A DNA stretch of 64,000 nucleotides, taken from contig JANVCC010000011.1 in assembly GCA_025345505.1 (NCBI GenBank), forward strand, positions 12,375,749 to 12,439,748, written 5' to 3'. Numbering within the stretch: position 1 is the first letter of the stretch; each line of letters begins with the position of its first letter. This DNA comes from Todiramphus chloris collaris (lineage: Eukaryota > Chordata > Aves > Coraciiformes > Alcedinidae). The notes under the pieces were generated by a model. The model saw only the letters and a program-made list of their open reading frames with translations. It was not told the DNA's origin and ran no database searches. Below are positions 37,243 to 47,641 of this stretch, in pieces. Made by a program: the position numbers and the translations under genes.

Positions 37243-37478
37243 AGAAAAGAGAAAGCAGCAGCTATACAAAAATGAGGTTTTATTGCAGCCAAAATTTCTC
37301 GTCACTCCTTCTCACAAAAAACAAATTACAGATTGAGATGTATGTTGGGACTATAACTATTACACAACTAATTCCTAAACTTTACAGAAAGAAGAACTGA
37401 AATGGGCATACAGTCACTTATAAAGAGAAAACCTTCCACACAAGAGTACCTTATGCCACAAGGGTGATTTTCTGAATC
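37243..37478. other. Unrelated 236-bp segment between two CR1 pieces
   Basis: No CR1 similarity and no recognisable repeat. Either it is an insertion into one decayed CR1, or the flanking CR1 pieces are independent insertions. I found no matching flanking repeats to decide. Confidence 0.4.
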
Positions 37479-37695
37479 ATGGTTAACTCGATAGACACCA
37501 GGACTCCCAGGTCCTTCTCTGTGAAACTGCTTTCCAGAAAGTCAACCCCTAACCTGTACTGGTGCTTGGGGTTATTTTTTCCCAAGGTGCAGGACTATAC
37601 ACTTGCCTTTGTTAAATTTCATTAGATTCCTCTTCTCCAACTCTCCAGCCTGTCCAGGTCTTGAATCTGAGAAGTCAATCCATGGATCTGGGTCC
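37479..37695 (-). mobile_element. CR1 RT fragment, minus strand
   Basis: On the minus strand it gives EKDLGVLVSIELTM preceded by a QDLDRLE-like helix, the stretch just after the FADD box and before the thumb. The plus-strand wording GGACTCCCAGGTCCTTCTC and CCTGTCCAGGTC is typical of reversed CR1. Both ends are degraded. Confidence 0.82.
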
Positions 37696-40245
37696 AAGCA
37701 CAGTGTGTTTCAGGTACCATTTTTTTAACTCTGTGTCAGCCATCACAGTTATGACACCTTGATTTTTCTTTTCAAAGTGTCATACACAGCACATTAAACA
37801 GCAAGTTTCTGAAGTAAAATATTTACTTTATAGTAAGTCATGGAAAGTGCATATGTAAATACATTTAAAAAAAAAAATCTGTAAAAGAATCAGGATCTTG
37901 CTTACATGTTTAAAATCTACTTTTCCTTTCATTATTAGGGAAGAATTCTCTTTGATTTCAGGACTCTTGTTGTCCTCCAATTATTTTAGAAAACCTGAAC
38001 TCAGGACTGAGGACTTTTTTTGCCTACTAGTTGAGAGGAAGCTCTCAGAAAGGAATTTTCTAAATTATTACTGAGTTGTTCACAAACTTGGACCTATTTG
38101 TTTTCAAAGAACTTTGTCTAATGTTCTGATGACTCTGACTTGTCAAGGATTTTCAAAGTATCTGAATAAATGTGATGCTTAACTCCCTGTATTATATTAA
38201 AAGATCTACTATGGAATCATGTTCATACATGTATTAACATCTCAAAATAATCAACAATGATATTAATAAAATATCAAAGATTAAGATATCTAGAGCTACA
38301 TATCTATTGTGCATTCTCATCTATATTAGAGAAACCCACTTTAAACTAAGAATTGAGTACTCACCTCACACCCACTTAGCAAAAGTGGGTCCTTGTAGGG
38401 AGCATACTGTGTATTGTATACAATTTTAATGCATAAAATCCTAATCTTTATTGTTGTTGTAGAAATTCAGTCAGTTGTTGTCTCATTGTGAATGTAGTGT
38501 AGGTATCAAGTGTATAATTCCTGTTAACAGATTAAGATAACAATCACTTTGGCTAACAACATTGAATGGAATGGTTATTAAGTACATTTATTTTTCCTCC
38601 AAAATGTACACTGTCCTTGTAAACAGTAATGGTCACCTCTTTACCATTCCACTATCAATGTAAAGTACTTAATATATACAGATCTAATAACAATTATAAA
38701 TTAAATGGACACCTATCATTTTACAATTTTAAAGAATATCCTAGTAAGTCCATTGAAAATCAGACTGTATACCTCATATTTAAACCCCTGAAAACCTGAG
38801 CTTTTTAATAAAATTCCCAATAAATTTGGCATATGGCAATCAGAAAGAAGCTTTGGAGAGGTGCCGGTAAACATCCAGAGACATTGTGCTAACCAATTAG
38901 AGAATAAATTTTTATAATCAGAAGTTGTAATGTGGTTTAGTCTGCATACATTTGAGAAGTTGCACCCAGATATAACTTAGAGTACAGAGTACACTATCAA
39001 CATATTTCTGTGTTCCAGCTACAGAACTTAGAAGCATGCTTATCAGTTTAAAGCAGATACTTTTGGAGAGGACTAAATGTACAGATGTTTCTTGTACCTA
39101 GATTATTAGAGATATAATAAAACTAGTTTATCAGTATTTTAATAAGAAAGTATTTATTTAAAATTCATATCTTTAAATGCTACATGTATGAACTAGTGTG
39201 TCTTTATGAATCTTGTTATATGGGTGGTTAAGCATGACTACCATCTTTTATACCTAAAGAAATCCTGATGATGAAATTCTGTGACTTGACATGGGCCACC
39301 GCAAAAGAATCAGTGTTGGAGCTGTGAGATAACAAATAAAGTCCCTTGACTCTTTTTATCCTTCGGTAACACATTTGTGCTTCCTTGTTTGTTTTTGTTG
39401 TTATTTTCTTTTTTTTACCCATGTATAACTGAAACCATGATTTTCTCTATAGCTGCTAATTGGTGTGTTTTATATCCAAATATTTCGCTGGATTAAGAGA
39501 GCTGTCATATCTGAATGATAGTATTATTACACAGATACTGTATTTTCCTTTTGTTGTAGTCTAATACTGAATTTTATAAACTCAGTCTTTCTCATGACAG
39601 ACATGTCATGAGAAACTATAAATCACAGAAAGGTTTGTTATTCTTTATTGGCCAATAAGTGTTGCATAGATCATGGCCAAAGGGCCTTGCACAACTCTTT
39701 ATTAAATTCTGGGAATGTCAAATTTTCAAAAACGCACAGAATCTATGTACAGTTTCCTCGGACAAATGCTTATTTGGTTTGGAATTAAATTCCATCAGAA
39801 TACTGTGTAGAAGAATGATATGGAAAAAAAATAATCCTTACATTGATCTATTTCATAAAGTCTGAGAACACAGAAGGCTTCACAAATTACTTGATGCTCT
39901 TGACTGAAATAAATAAGTGTCAACTGATGTTACAAATACTGGTGGAACTCACAAAAATAGTCACATTGAAGAATCATAAACATGCCATCCAGACAAGGGT
40001 GGATATTTCTGGAATAATGTTGAGTGGGGATTGCCTCATCAAAGCAAAATGGTTCTTTTTGAAACATTGCCCAGATTTACCTAACTATATTAACTCCAAG
40101 TAGATGGAGTGCAAAATGTCCTGAATAGTAGATTAGACAGGACTCCGAGATATGTAAAAGAAGTGTTTCCACACGACCACCAAAGCTGACTTAAGGGAGA
40201 AAATTAGATATTAAGATACAACAAATAAATATTACTACAAAAGTG

Positions 40246-40332
40246 TTGTTTGCTTTGTTTGGGTTTGTTTGTTTGTTTGTTTTTGTTTTGTTTTTGGTTG
40301 GTTGGTTGGTTTTGGCTTGGTTTTTTTTTTCC
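40246..40332. repeat. (TTTG)n/(GGTT)n low-complexity tract
   Basis: TTTG units, then four GGTT units, then a T run. The minus-strand Lys/Thr/Gln-rich frame at 40235-40420 is a by-product. Confidence 0.9.
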
Positions 40333-42455
40333 TTTCAGAAATAAAATTTTGGTCAGAAAAATTAACTTCTGGAATTTCTATCATAAAAAAAAGCAAGGTC
40401 ATTTTGCCAAGAATTAACATTTAAATTAATCTTCCAAAAGCTGCAAATGCAATTTAAAATATTAGAAATTTTTTGGAATTTGACTACCTTCTTTTAAAGT
40501 AACTTCCAATATATTACTGAGAGAGAACAAAAGGAATGTAGAGTAAATCTGGTTTACAGTCATGTTTTTTTTGCATTATGTCTGAATGAATGTATTACTA
40601 TTGTAAATGTATTAAGAATAGAACTCGGTGCAAAAATTATTAATCTAACACTTTTCTTCTAATAATGATATTCCTTCACATACCTATTTAATGTAGTAGT
40701 TTTAGTTATCATAAGAAAAATGGTATTCTAACTGTCCTTTATATTCCATTTTATATTCAGGTCTGATATAGATATACAAAATAAGTTCCTCCTGATTCAG
40801 ATGCTGCCATTGATGCAAAACTACATTCATTGAATCAGATGCAGGAATAAGATCTAACCTTTTCAAGACATTTTATTTTAACATGGATTTTAACATGAAT
40901 TTTCCTATTTCTCACTTGTCATATAGATAGTACTTCTATTGTTATCTGAGTAGTAGGCAGTAGCATGGGTCTCCTATTTCTCACTTGGGCCAAAAACTGA
41001 ACCTGCAGTATGTGGAAGAGGAATAGTCACATTAGCTGAGTGTAAAGATGTCTGGAGAAATTTGCAAAGCCACATAAATATTCTCTGATGAAGTGCTCTG
41101 TAAAGGAGCTCTATCCAAGATACAAAGAAGTTATTCTGGCAACTGAATGCCCCAGACAATGTGATGGGGAGATTTTCATCAACATGCTGGAAAGAGAGAA
41201 GGCTCTCTACCTATGATGAAGAAGGGAGTGATGTAGAAATGGTTTTTGAAGGGCAAAGAAGATTCAGAAGAGAATGTTCATGGAGAGCTGTGGAATGAAA
41301 TGAGGACACAGGTGTAAAAAAGGCAAGTTGTATAGACTTCACAGTATGTATTGGAAGATGTTAAATAGAGCTGTCCTTTCACAGGAGTCACAGTAACACT
41401 GCAAACAACTTTATTTTGCGACTACTCATGGGTTCTTTCCTATAAAGCTTGTGAACTGTATAGCTTTCTGTGATGGGCCTGCAAACACCTCTGCTGGTTA
41501 TATACATTTAAATTGATAAAAAAAACATTCTCTTAGTTGTTAGGTTATATGACAAAAGTCTGATCCTTGTATACACAGAGACACACAGGCACCTGGGGGG
41601 ACCTCAGTCACACATAAGATTATGAATGCACAGCATCTTCACCTCTATCAGGCTATTGGGTTTGTCAGCTCCTAACACTGGGAATCTGCAACTGACTTTT
41701 TTATGACCAGTTATTAATTCAGCTGCAGAAACTGAGGATGCATGTGAACAACTTGTGGGAATAGTAAGGCTGAGTACAACGAGGAGATGGGACAAATCAT
41801 TATTACCACTGATGCAAATAATTGGACAACTCCTAATCCCTGTCACTTTGTAGCATATTGTCCTCAAACATAAACATTGTATTTTTGAAATAACTTTGTC
41901 AGTCCCAAAGACAGTGTAGTCAGTACCGGAAAGAACAAATGGCCTTTACTGACTGATAAAATACTGGAGCCTAGTACAATACAGCCTATAAAACCATTTA
42001 CAATAAAAATAATTACAGGTCTCCTCCTGTACCTAATGTATTGATGGATTTAAAGTGGATTTACTGAGGCTGAACCATTGCTTCACAAACCTATGAATGC
42101 CTATTGAGTCTGAATTTCAGACACTGATTACACTTTCCAAGGCTGCAATAAGGTACCAGAAACAAGTCTGCTGATGTTCTACAGCCAGTTCTAGCCCTGA
42201 CACCTGACTTCATGTGGCTTTCTATATTCTGAAATTAGTTTTAGGCTGTGGTTCATCTCAACTTGGTCAAAAGAAAGTAGAGGCCTTCATGTATGATCTG
42301 ATTTGTAAAGACATTACCAGGTCTAAGCTGGGTCACAGCAGTATCCATCAGCTTGACAAAGATACTACTAAAAAGGTGAAGAATAGCAAAGTATTGTTTT
42401 GTATGATAGCAATACTATTCACAGCTGGTTAGAAGACAACCATGAAATGCAAGTG

Positions 42456-42477
42456 AAAAAAAAAAAAAAAAAAAAAA
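42456..42477. repeat. Poly(A) run, 22 bases
   Basis: Uninterrupted A22. The 72-codon frame just upstream (42214-42432) shows no retrocopy signature I can name. Confidence 0.95.
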
Positions 42478-43997
42478 GAGAAGCTGCTGTTTGTCAGATT
42501 AGCTTTCTCCTCTGAAGTGCCCTTTTTCCTTTTTTATATTTTCTCAACCTTGTAAGGTTTTTCAAGGACACTGTTGTATGGGGTTCTTTTTGAAGGGCTG
42601 CATATCAAAGCCAAATGAATAAGAAGAAGGCGTGCAAGATGGACTCCTTAACATTACCACAAGCTTCTGTGAAGGAAGCCTTGAGCTCAGCAATAACACA
42701 TTTTCCCATTTTGTTGCTGTTGTTTTTAACTAGGGTAGTGGGAAAGCCTCTTGTAATGTGGACATGACTGAGTGCTCCAGCATAAGAAAGCAGTTTTGAG
42801 TGACATATGGACAAGGTCACGAGATTTCTTCATGTCATAGTCTGTGATATTGGTCAGTGAAGTTTGCTAAACATTGGCCATTTCACAAGCTATGAATAAG
42901 AAATTCCATTTGCCCACACTGCCACAATATCTGAACAGCCTGTTGTATATATTTCTTCAGTCCTTTGTACTACCAGATGTCATACATATATTATTTTTAC
43001 AAAAAATATAAGCTTATTATAGAGGTGTTTCCCATATTCTGGCAGAGTTAATTGCAATACAACATTCATCGTTTATTTAGAACTTGGTTTTCTTTGTTTG
43101 TATACTTCTTAGATGTATTTGTTGCTGATTTATTTTAAAGTGTGTTGAAGTCTGGAAATGTTTTATTTCTTCATCATGTTAGTTTTAGTACTTTTATTTC
43201 CATACATATGTAGTTAATTTGAAGTTTAATATAGTCTTCTTTATAGATCTTCTAAAATAATAATATGACATGGTAAAATTATTTAAGTGTACTGGAAATA
43301 GGACATACTTACCAACTTTTAAATTAAGTGTTCCAAAAGGGAAGATCCTGTGGCTTAATAGATGATGTACTTTGTAATACTATCTTTTGATTCATTTAAC
43401 TAGGTTTACTATTCTTATAAAATGGTTTAATTTAATTCTTCCTATGATGAAGTAAATGTACATTTTCCACCATAAATAGAATTAATAGAATTTTTATAGA
43501 ACTGGTTTAAGTAGTGTGCTTTTGCCTTTCTGCAGCTTTTCCTACAAAGGTATTTATTTCCCCATATATATACTTCACAATTTGAATTAATGCTTGCCTT
43601 CTGCTGAAAATGTTTTGATTACTGAAGAACTCAAGGACAAGCATGTGTAGTTGAACTGGAGAGGATCAAGTTACTAATATCTTTTTCTACAACTAGAAAG
43701 CTGGACTTGATATTAATTTCTCTATAAACTCTTTTATCCTTGGATGTCTCTCATTAATACCATATATGTTAATTGCAACTTCTTAAATTAATATTAATTT
43801 ATTGCCAGGAATGTCATTTAGGCTAACAACATCTATTTTCACTTAGTATCTATGCCATTAGTATAGAACTAACAAAACAAAAGCTTTACGTACAATGCAC
43901 AACTATTTGTATTAAAACATTAATCTTTGTAACAATTATCCAACATTCAAATTCATGCAGCTATTCTAATTTAATTTTCCTAGAATACGTATATTAA

Positions 43998-44207
43998 ACA
44001 CAGAATCACAGAATCACTCAGGTTGGAAAAGATCCTTGGGATCATCATGTCCAACCATTAGCCCCTACTCTACAAGTTCACCCCTAGACCACATCCCCCA
44101 ACACCACATCTAAGAGATGTTTAAACACATCCAGGGTTGGAGACTCAACTCACCTTCTTCCGTGAAGAATTTTTTCCTAATGTCTAGTCTCACTATCATC
44201 AGTTTGA
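43998..44207 (-). mobile_element. CR1 LINE 3' end, minus strand
   Basis: Starts ACACAGAATCACAGAATCAC, then CAGGTTGGAAAAGATCC, CATGTCCAACCATTAGCCC, CACCACATCTAAGAGATG and a GAAGAATTTTTTCCTAATG block. It is the reversed CR1 tail, 5'-truncated at about 44207. The expected CCAGTGCTTGACAACCC-like section is missing between CTCAACTC and ACCTTCTTCC, a small internal deletion near 44150. Confidence 0.88.
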
Positions 44208-44589
44208 GCTTTATAAGGAAAGGGGTTTATTATTAAAATATTAATATACTAATTATTTACATTACAGTTAATGATTTGATACATAGGGAAAAAAAAAAAG
44301 ATACTTTTTTCTCTTTTTGATATGACTATGTATTTTAGTATTAACAGAATTAAAATCCGAACAGTCTCCCATATTCTTTCCAGTGAGGCCAGCTTTAAAA
44401 TGAAGGACCTGGGGGGCAGGGTCCAAGATAGCAATGCTCATGCCATTGCATCCAGCTGGTGAATAACCCAGGCCAACCAGAGTAGCAACAAATGCTCCTT
44501 AGATGTCTTCCAAATGAGACCCAGAAGGCCAATCACCTCAAGGGTGAGTATGACTATGGTGGTTCTTCTTGATTCCCTCCAGGGAAACC
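44208..44589. other. Spacer, possibly including degraded CR1 5' sequence
   Basis: From about 44370 GC content rises and the text leads into the CR1 endonuclease. The upstream part could be decayed ORF1-ORF2 spacer of that element, but I could not align it. Confidence 0.35.
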
Positions 44590-44639
44590 TTGCTCAATTT
44601 AAGTCTCCAGAATGCCCGTAAACCAAGACATTCAGCAGG

Positions 44640-45310
44640 GAGAATAAACAAGAAGAACTAGAGATCTGGGTGCAGTTGCAGAGCTGTGATCTCATTGTAG
44701 TTATGGAGACATGATGGGATGGCTTGCATGACTGGAATGCTGTCATGGATGGCTGTGTACTTCTTAGGAAAAACAGGCCAGCAAGGCAAGGTGGTGGAGT
44801 TGCTCTTTAAGTGAGAGAGCAATAGGAATGTATCTACCTGGGGGTATGAAAAACATGTTGAAAACTTGTGGGTAAGAATTAGGGGGCAGTCTAATATAAG
44901 TGACACTGTTGTGTGTGTTTACTACAAGCCACCTGATTAGGAAGAGGAAGTCGATGACGCCTTCTACAGACAGCAAAAAGGAGCATCATAATCACATGTC
45001 CTGGTGTTCAAGGGGGACTTCAACAATGTTGTTATTTGCTGGAAAGCCAACACAGTGAGGCAAACACAGTCCAGGAGTTTCCTCTGTCACAGGTGGTGGA
45101 GAAGACAGTGAGGAGAGGTGTGCTGCTGGACCTTGTACTATCAGACAAAGAAGATCTTGTTGGAGATGTGAAGGCTGGAGTCTGCAGTGACCATTTGGTA
45201 GACTTCAGGATCCTGTATGGAAGAATTAGGGCAATAAGTTGGATTACAACCTGCTTGACAAGAGATAATTTTGTCCTCTTCAAAGATGTACTTGGAGAAT
45301 TCCCATAGGT
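44640..45310 (+). pseudogene. CR1 endonuclease domain remnant
   Basis: KQEELE-like start near 44650, then ET(stop)WDG where ETWWDG is expected (TGA at about 44713), DWNAVMDG, a stop-rich middle, GDFN at 45013-45024, VRRGVLLDLVLSDKEDLVGD and SDHLVDF in the open frame 45036-45308. The catalytic GDFN and SDH blocks survive; the Glu block is followed by a stop. Non-functional. Confidence 0.88.
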
Positions 45311-45501
45311 TAGGGCTCTAGAAGGGAGGAGGGCTTAAGATAGCTAGTAAATATTCAGGCACCATTATATAATGCTCAAGATTGGTGCATCCTTATGAGT
45401 AAAAAATCAAGCAAAGGTGGCAGAAGACCTGCATAGATCATCAAGAATCTTCTGGAAAAACTCAAATGGAAGAAGGAAGTTTACAGACTGTGCAAAAAAG
45501 G

Positions 45502-45506
45502 GACTG
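45502..45506. repeat. Putative target site duplication GACTG, left copy
   Basis: Matches 45865-45869. The last two bases also serve as the TG terminus of the LTR, so either the duplication is GAC plus microhomology, or one TG has been lost at this junction. Confidence 0.7.
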
Positions 45507-45584
45507 ACTACTGTCGCTGTTTATACCAGGAGCAGAGAGATGCAGCAACACATAAATTCAGCAAGAGAAGGCAAAAGAAGCAAC

Positions 45585-45590
45585 TTTATT
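45585..45590 (-). promoter_or_regulatory. LTR polyadenylation signal AATAAA
   Basis: TTTATT on the plus strand, 15 bases downstream of the TATAAAA box on the minus strand. The signal is thus near the start of R. Confidence 0.75.
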
Positions 45591-45604
45591 AATTTATAAC
45601 CCCA

Positions 45605-45611
45605 TTTTATA
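45605..45611 (-). promoter_or_regulatory. LTR TATA box (TATAAAA)
   Basis: TTTTATA on the plus strand. It lies downstream of both CCAAT boxes in the minus-strand direction, a classical promoter spacing. Confidence 0.8.
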
Positions 45612-45631
45612 TTCTATAGCCCCATAAGGTG

Positions 45632-45667
45632 ATTGGTCAGTGATCACCCATCCCCTAGGGTGATTGG
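45632..45667 (-). promoter_or_regulatory. Paired CCAAT boxes of the LTR
   Basis: Two copies of ATTGG (45632-45636 and 45663-45667), each within a GGTGATTGG context: a 31-base near-repeat. On the minus strand they read CCAATCACC, a typical NF-Y type element. Confidence 0.8.
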
Positions 45668-45864
45668 CTAAAGTCCTACAACACTAATCTGAAAATATTC
45701 TTCCAATGTATTATAAACAGAATTTAGCAAAACACCAGGTGTTGGCGCAACTTACAAAAATTATCCTACTGTTTCTCATAACATGCGTGACAAAGGCAGG
45801 ACTCTCACTGAATATTGTGAGAACCTGAGAAAATCCCTCTGCTCGCAGCTTTTCAACATCCACA

Positions 45865-45869
45865 GACTG
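45865..45869. repeat. Putative target site duplication GACTG, right copy
   Basis: Directly follows the terminal CA of the LTR; the CR1 reading then continues with CTTGGGAGGAATATAGG. Confidence 0.75.
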
Positions 45870-47490
45870 CTTGGGAGGAATATAGGAACATTGTCAGAGT
45901 ATGTAGGGATGAAAAGAGGAAGGCTAAGAGCCTCTTGGAATTAAATCTGGCAAATGGCAAAAAAGACAACAAAAAGGGTTTCTTCCAGTGCATCAGTTGC
46001 AAAAGGAAGACTAGGGAAAAGGTGGGCCTACTTCTGAATGAAGCAGGTGCCCTTGTGATGGAAGATACAGAGAAGGTGGGGTTAATGAACGCCTTCTTTT
46101 CTTCAATGTTTACTGCTAAGACCATCTCTCAGGAGTCCCAGTCCCTTGAGGTAAGAGAGAAAGTCTGGAAGAAGGAAGACTCTCCCTTGGTTGAGGAGGA
46201 TTGGGTTAGAGATCATTCAGGCAAACTGGACACCCACAAATCCATGGGCTCTGATGGGATCCACCCACAAGTGATGAAGGAGCTGGCAGATTCCACTCTC
46301 TATCATTTTTGAAAGTTCATGGAGAACAGGAGAGGTGTCTGAGGATGAGAGGAAAGCCAATGTCACTCTAGTCTTCAAAAAGGGCAAGAAGAAGGGCAAT
46401 GGGAATTAATCGCTAGTCAGCCTCACCTCCAGCCCTGGAAAGGTGAAGGAACAACTCATTCTGGATGGCATCTCAAAGCATGTGTGGGAGAAGAATTCTA
46501 TCAGGAGTAGTCAACATGGATCCACCAAGAGGAAATCATCTTAACCAATCTGTCAACCTTCCATGATGGAGAGATTAGCTGTGTAGAGCAGTGTATGTTG
46601 TCTACCTCAGTGTCAGCAAGGCTTTTGACACTGTGTCCCATAACAACCTCATAGGTAAGTGTAGGAAATGTGGATTAGAGGACAGGACGGTGAGGTGGAT
46701 TGAGAACTAGCTGAATGATGGAGCTCAGATGGTTTAATCAGCAGTCTAGAGTCTAGTTGGAGGCCCATAGATAGCAGTGCTGTTCAACCTAATCATCTCA
46801 TCAATGACTTTGATGAAGGAATGGAGTGTACCCTCAGCAAGTTTGCTGATGATACAAAACTGGGAAGAGTGGCTGATACACCAGAAAAATGTGCTTCCAT
46901 TCAGTGAGACACAGACAGGCTGGTGAGTTGAGCAGAGAGGAACCTCCCCAGAGAGAGGCAAAGAGTAGGGTCCTGCACCTGGGGAGGAATAACCACATGC
47001 ACCAAGAACAAGTTAGGACTTCTGGGCTCCCCAGTTCAAGAGAGTGACACAAGACATAGAAAAGACTGAGGTACTGAATTCCTTCTTCACAATAGTCTTC
47101 ATTAGTAAAACTGGACTTTGGGATTCCCAGGCCCCAGTGAGCAGGGATTCCCAGGCCCCAGAGAGCAGGGTGAAAATTTGAAGAGAGACTTACTGTCCCA
47201 CCAGCAGGTCAAGGGAGGTGATTGTTTTCAGTGCTGTGAGGCTACACGTGGAGTTCTGGACCCAGTTCTGGGCTCCTCAGTAAAAGAGAGACATGGACAT
47301 ACTGGAGGGAGTCCAATGGAGGATCACAAAGATGATGAAGGGACTGAAGCATCTCTCCTATGAGAAAAGACTGAAAGCCTGGACTGTTCAGCCTAGAGAA
47401 GAGAAGCCTCGGGGAGATCTTATCAATGTTCACAAGTATCTGAAGGGAGGGTGCAAAGAGAATGGAGACAGGACTTTTTCAGTGGTTACA
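45870..47490 (+). pseudogene. CR1 ORF2 reverse transcriptase remnant, rearranged
   Basis: The open frame 45935-46312 carries KDNKKGFFQCISCKRKTREK, EDTEKVGLMNAFFSSMF and LDTHKSMGSDGIHPQVMKEL. Further on come SLTSSPGKVKEQLILD, SQHGSTK, a degraded LDFSKAFD segment and SKFADDTKLG with an intact catalytic pair. At 47045-47130 the text returns to EKTEVLNSFFT-like and SKTGLWDSQAP-like words, homologous to 46065-46145 upstream. From 47190 the thumb follows: EGVQWRITKMMKGLKHLSYEKRL, GDLINVHKYLKGG. Multiple stops; non-functional. Confidence 0.88.
47120..47167. repeat. 24-bp tandem duplication inside the CR1
   Basis: Two 24-base units beginning GGGATTCCCAGGCCCCAG (47120-47143 and 47144-47167) differing at one base (GTGAGCA versus GAGAGCA). 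The near identity suggests a recent slippage event. Confidence 0.95.
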
Positions 47491-47641
47491 GGTTGAGAGT
47501 AAATACTCACAAACTGAAACGCAAGAGGTTGTCTGAACACTGGAAAATACTTTTTGACTATGAGGGTGATGGAGCCCTGACACTGCTTGCCCAGAGATGT
47601 TGCGAATTCTCCTTGGAGATTTTCAGAAGCTATCTGGACAT

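Larger units (their letters stand above)
37696..43997. other. AT-rich intergenic stretch
   Basis: Nothing gene-like. It contains a TTTG/GGTT tract (40246-40332) and an A22 run (42456-42477). Frames such as 39843-40103, 41604-41867 and 42214-42432 lack motifs. Confidence 0.6.
45505..45864 (-). mobile_element. Compact solo LTR, 360 bp, minus strand
   Basis: The plus strand begins TGACTACTG and ends CATCCACA, giving TG...CA termini. On the minus strand: TGTGGATG start, two CCAAT boxes (45663-45667 and 45632-45636), a TATAAAA box (45605-45611), AATAAA (45585-45590), and a terminal CAGTAGTCA. This is a complete U3-R-U5 order in 360 bases. The CR1 text GGGACTG/CTTGGGAGG is contiguous across it when the insert is removed; the same words occur near 10508-10530 in the other long CR1. 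No internal retroviral sequence is present. The family is not identified. Confidence 0.93.
44590..47641 (+). mobile_element. Long CR1 LINE, plus strand, split by a solo LTR and internally rearranged
   Basis: Order: endonuclease (44590-45310), linker (to 45506), LTR insertion (45505-45864), N-terminal RT (45870-46315), palm with LDFSKAFD-like remnant near 46610-46640 and FADDTKLG at 46842-46862, a piece that repeats N-terminal RT text (47045-47180), thumb (47190-47465) and a decayed 3' region. Removing the LTR leaves about 2.7 kb. The 3' end lacks the final GGTTGGA...octamer segment: similarity stops at about 47641 after CTATCTGGACATAG. That is unusual, because CR1 copies normally keep their 3' end. 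Stops are frequent, including W-to-stop in the ETWWD block. ORF1 is absent or unrecognisable. Confidence 0.9.
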
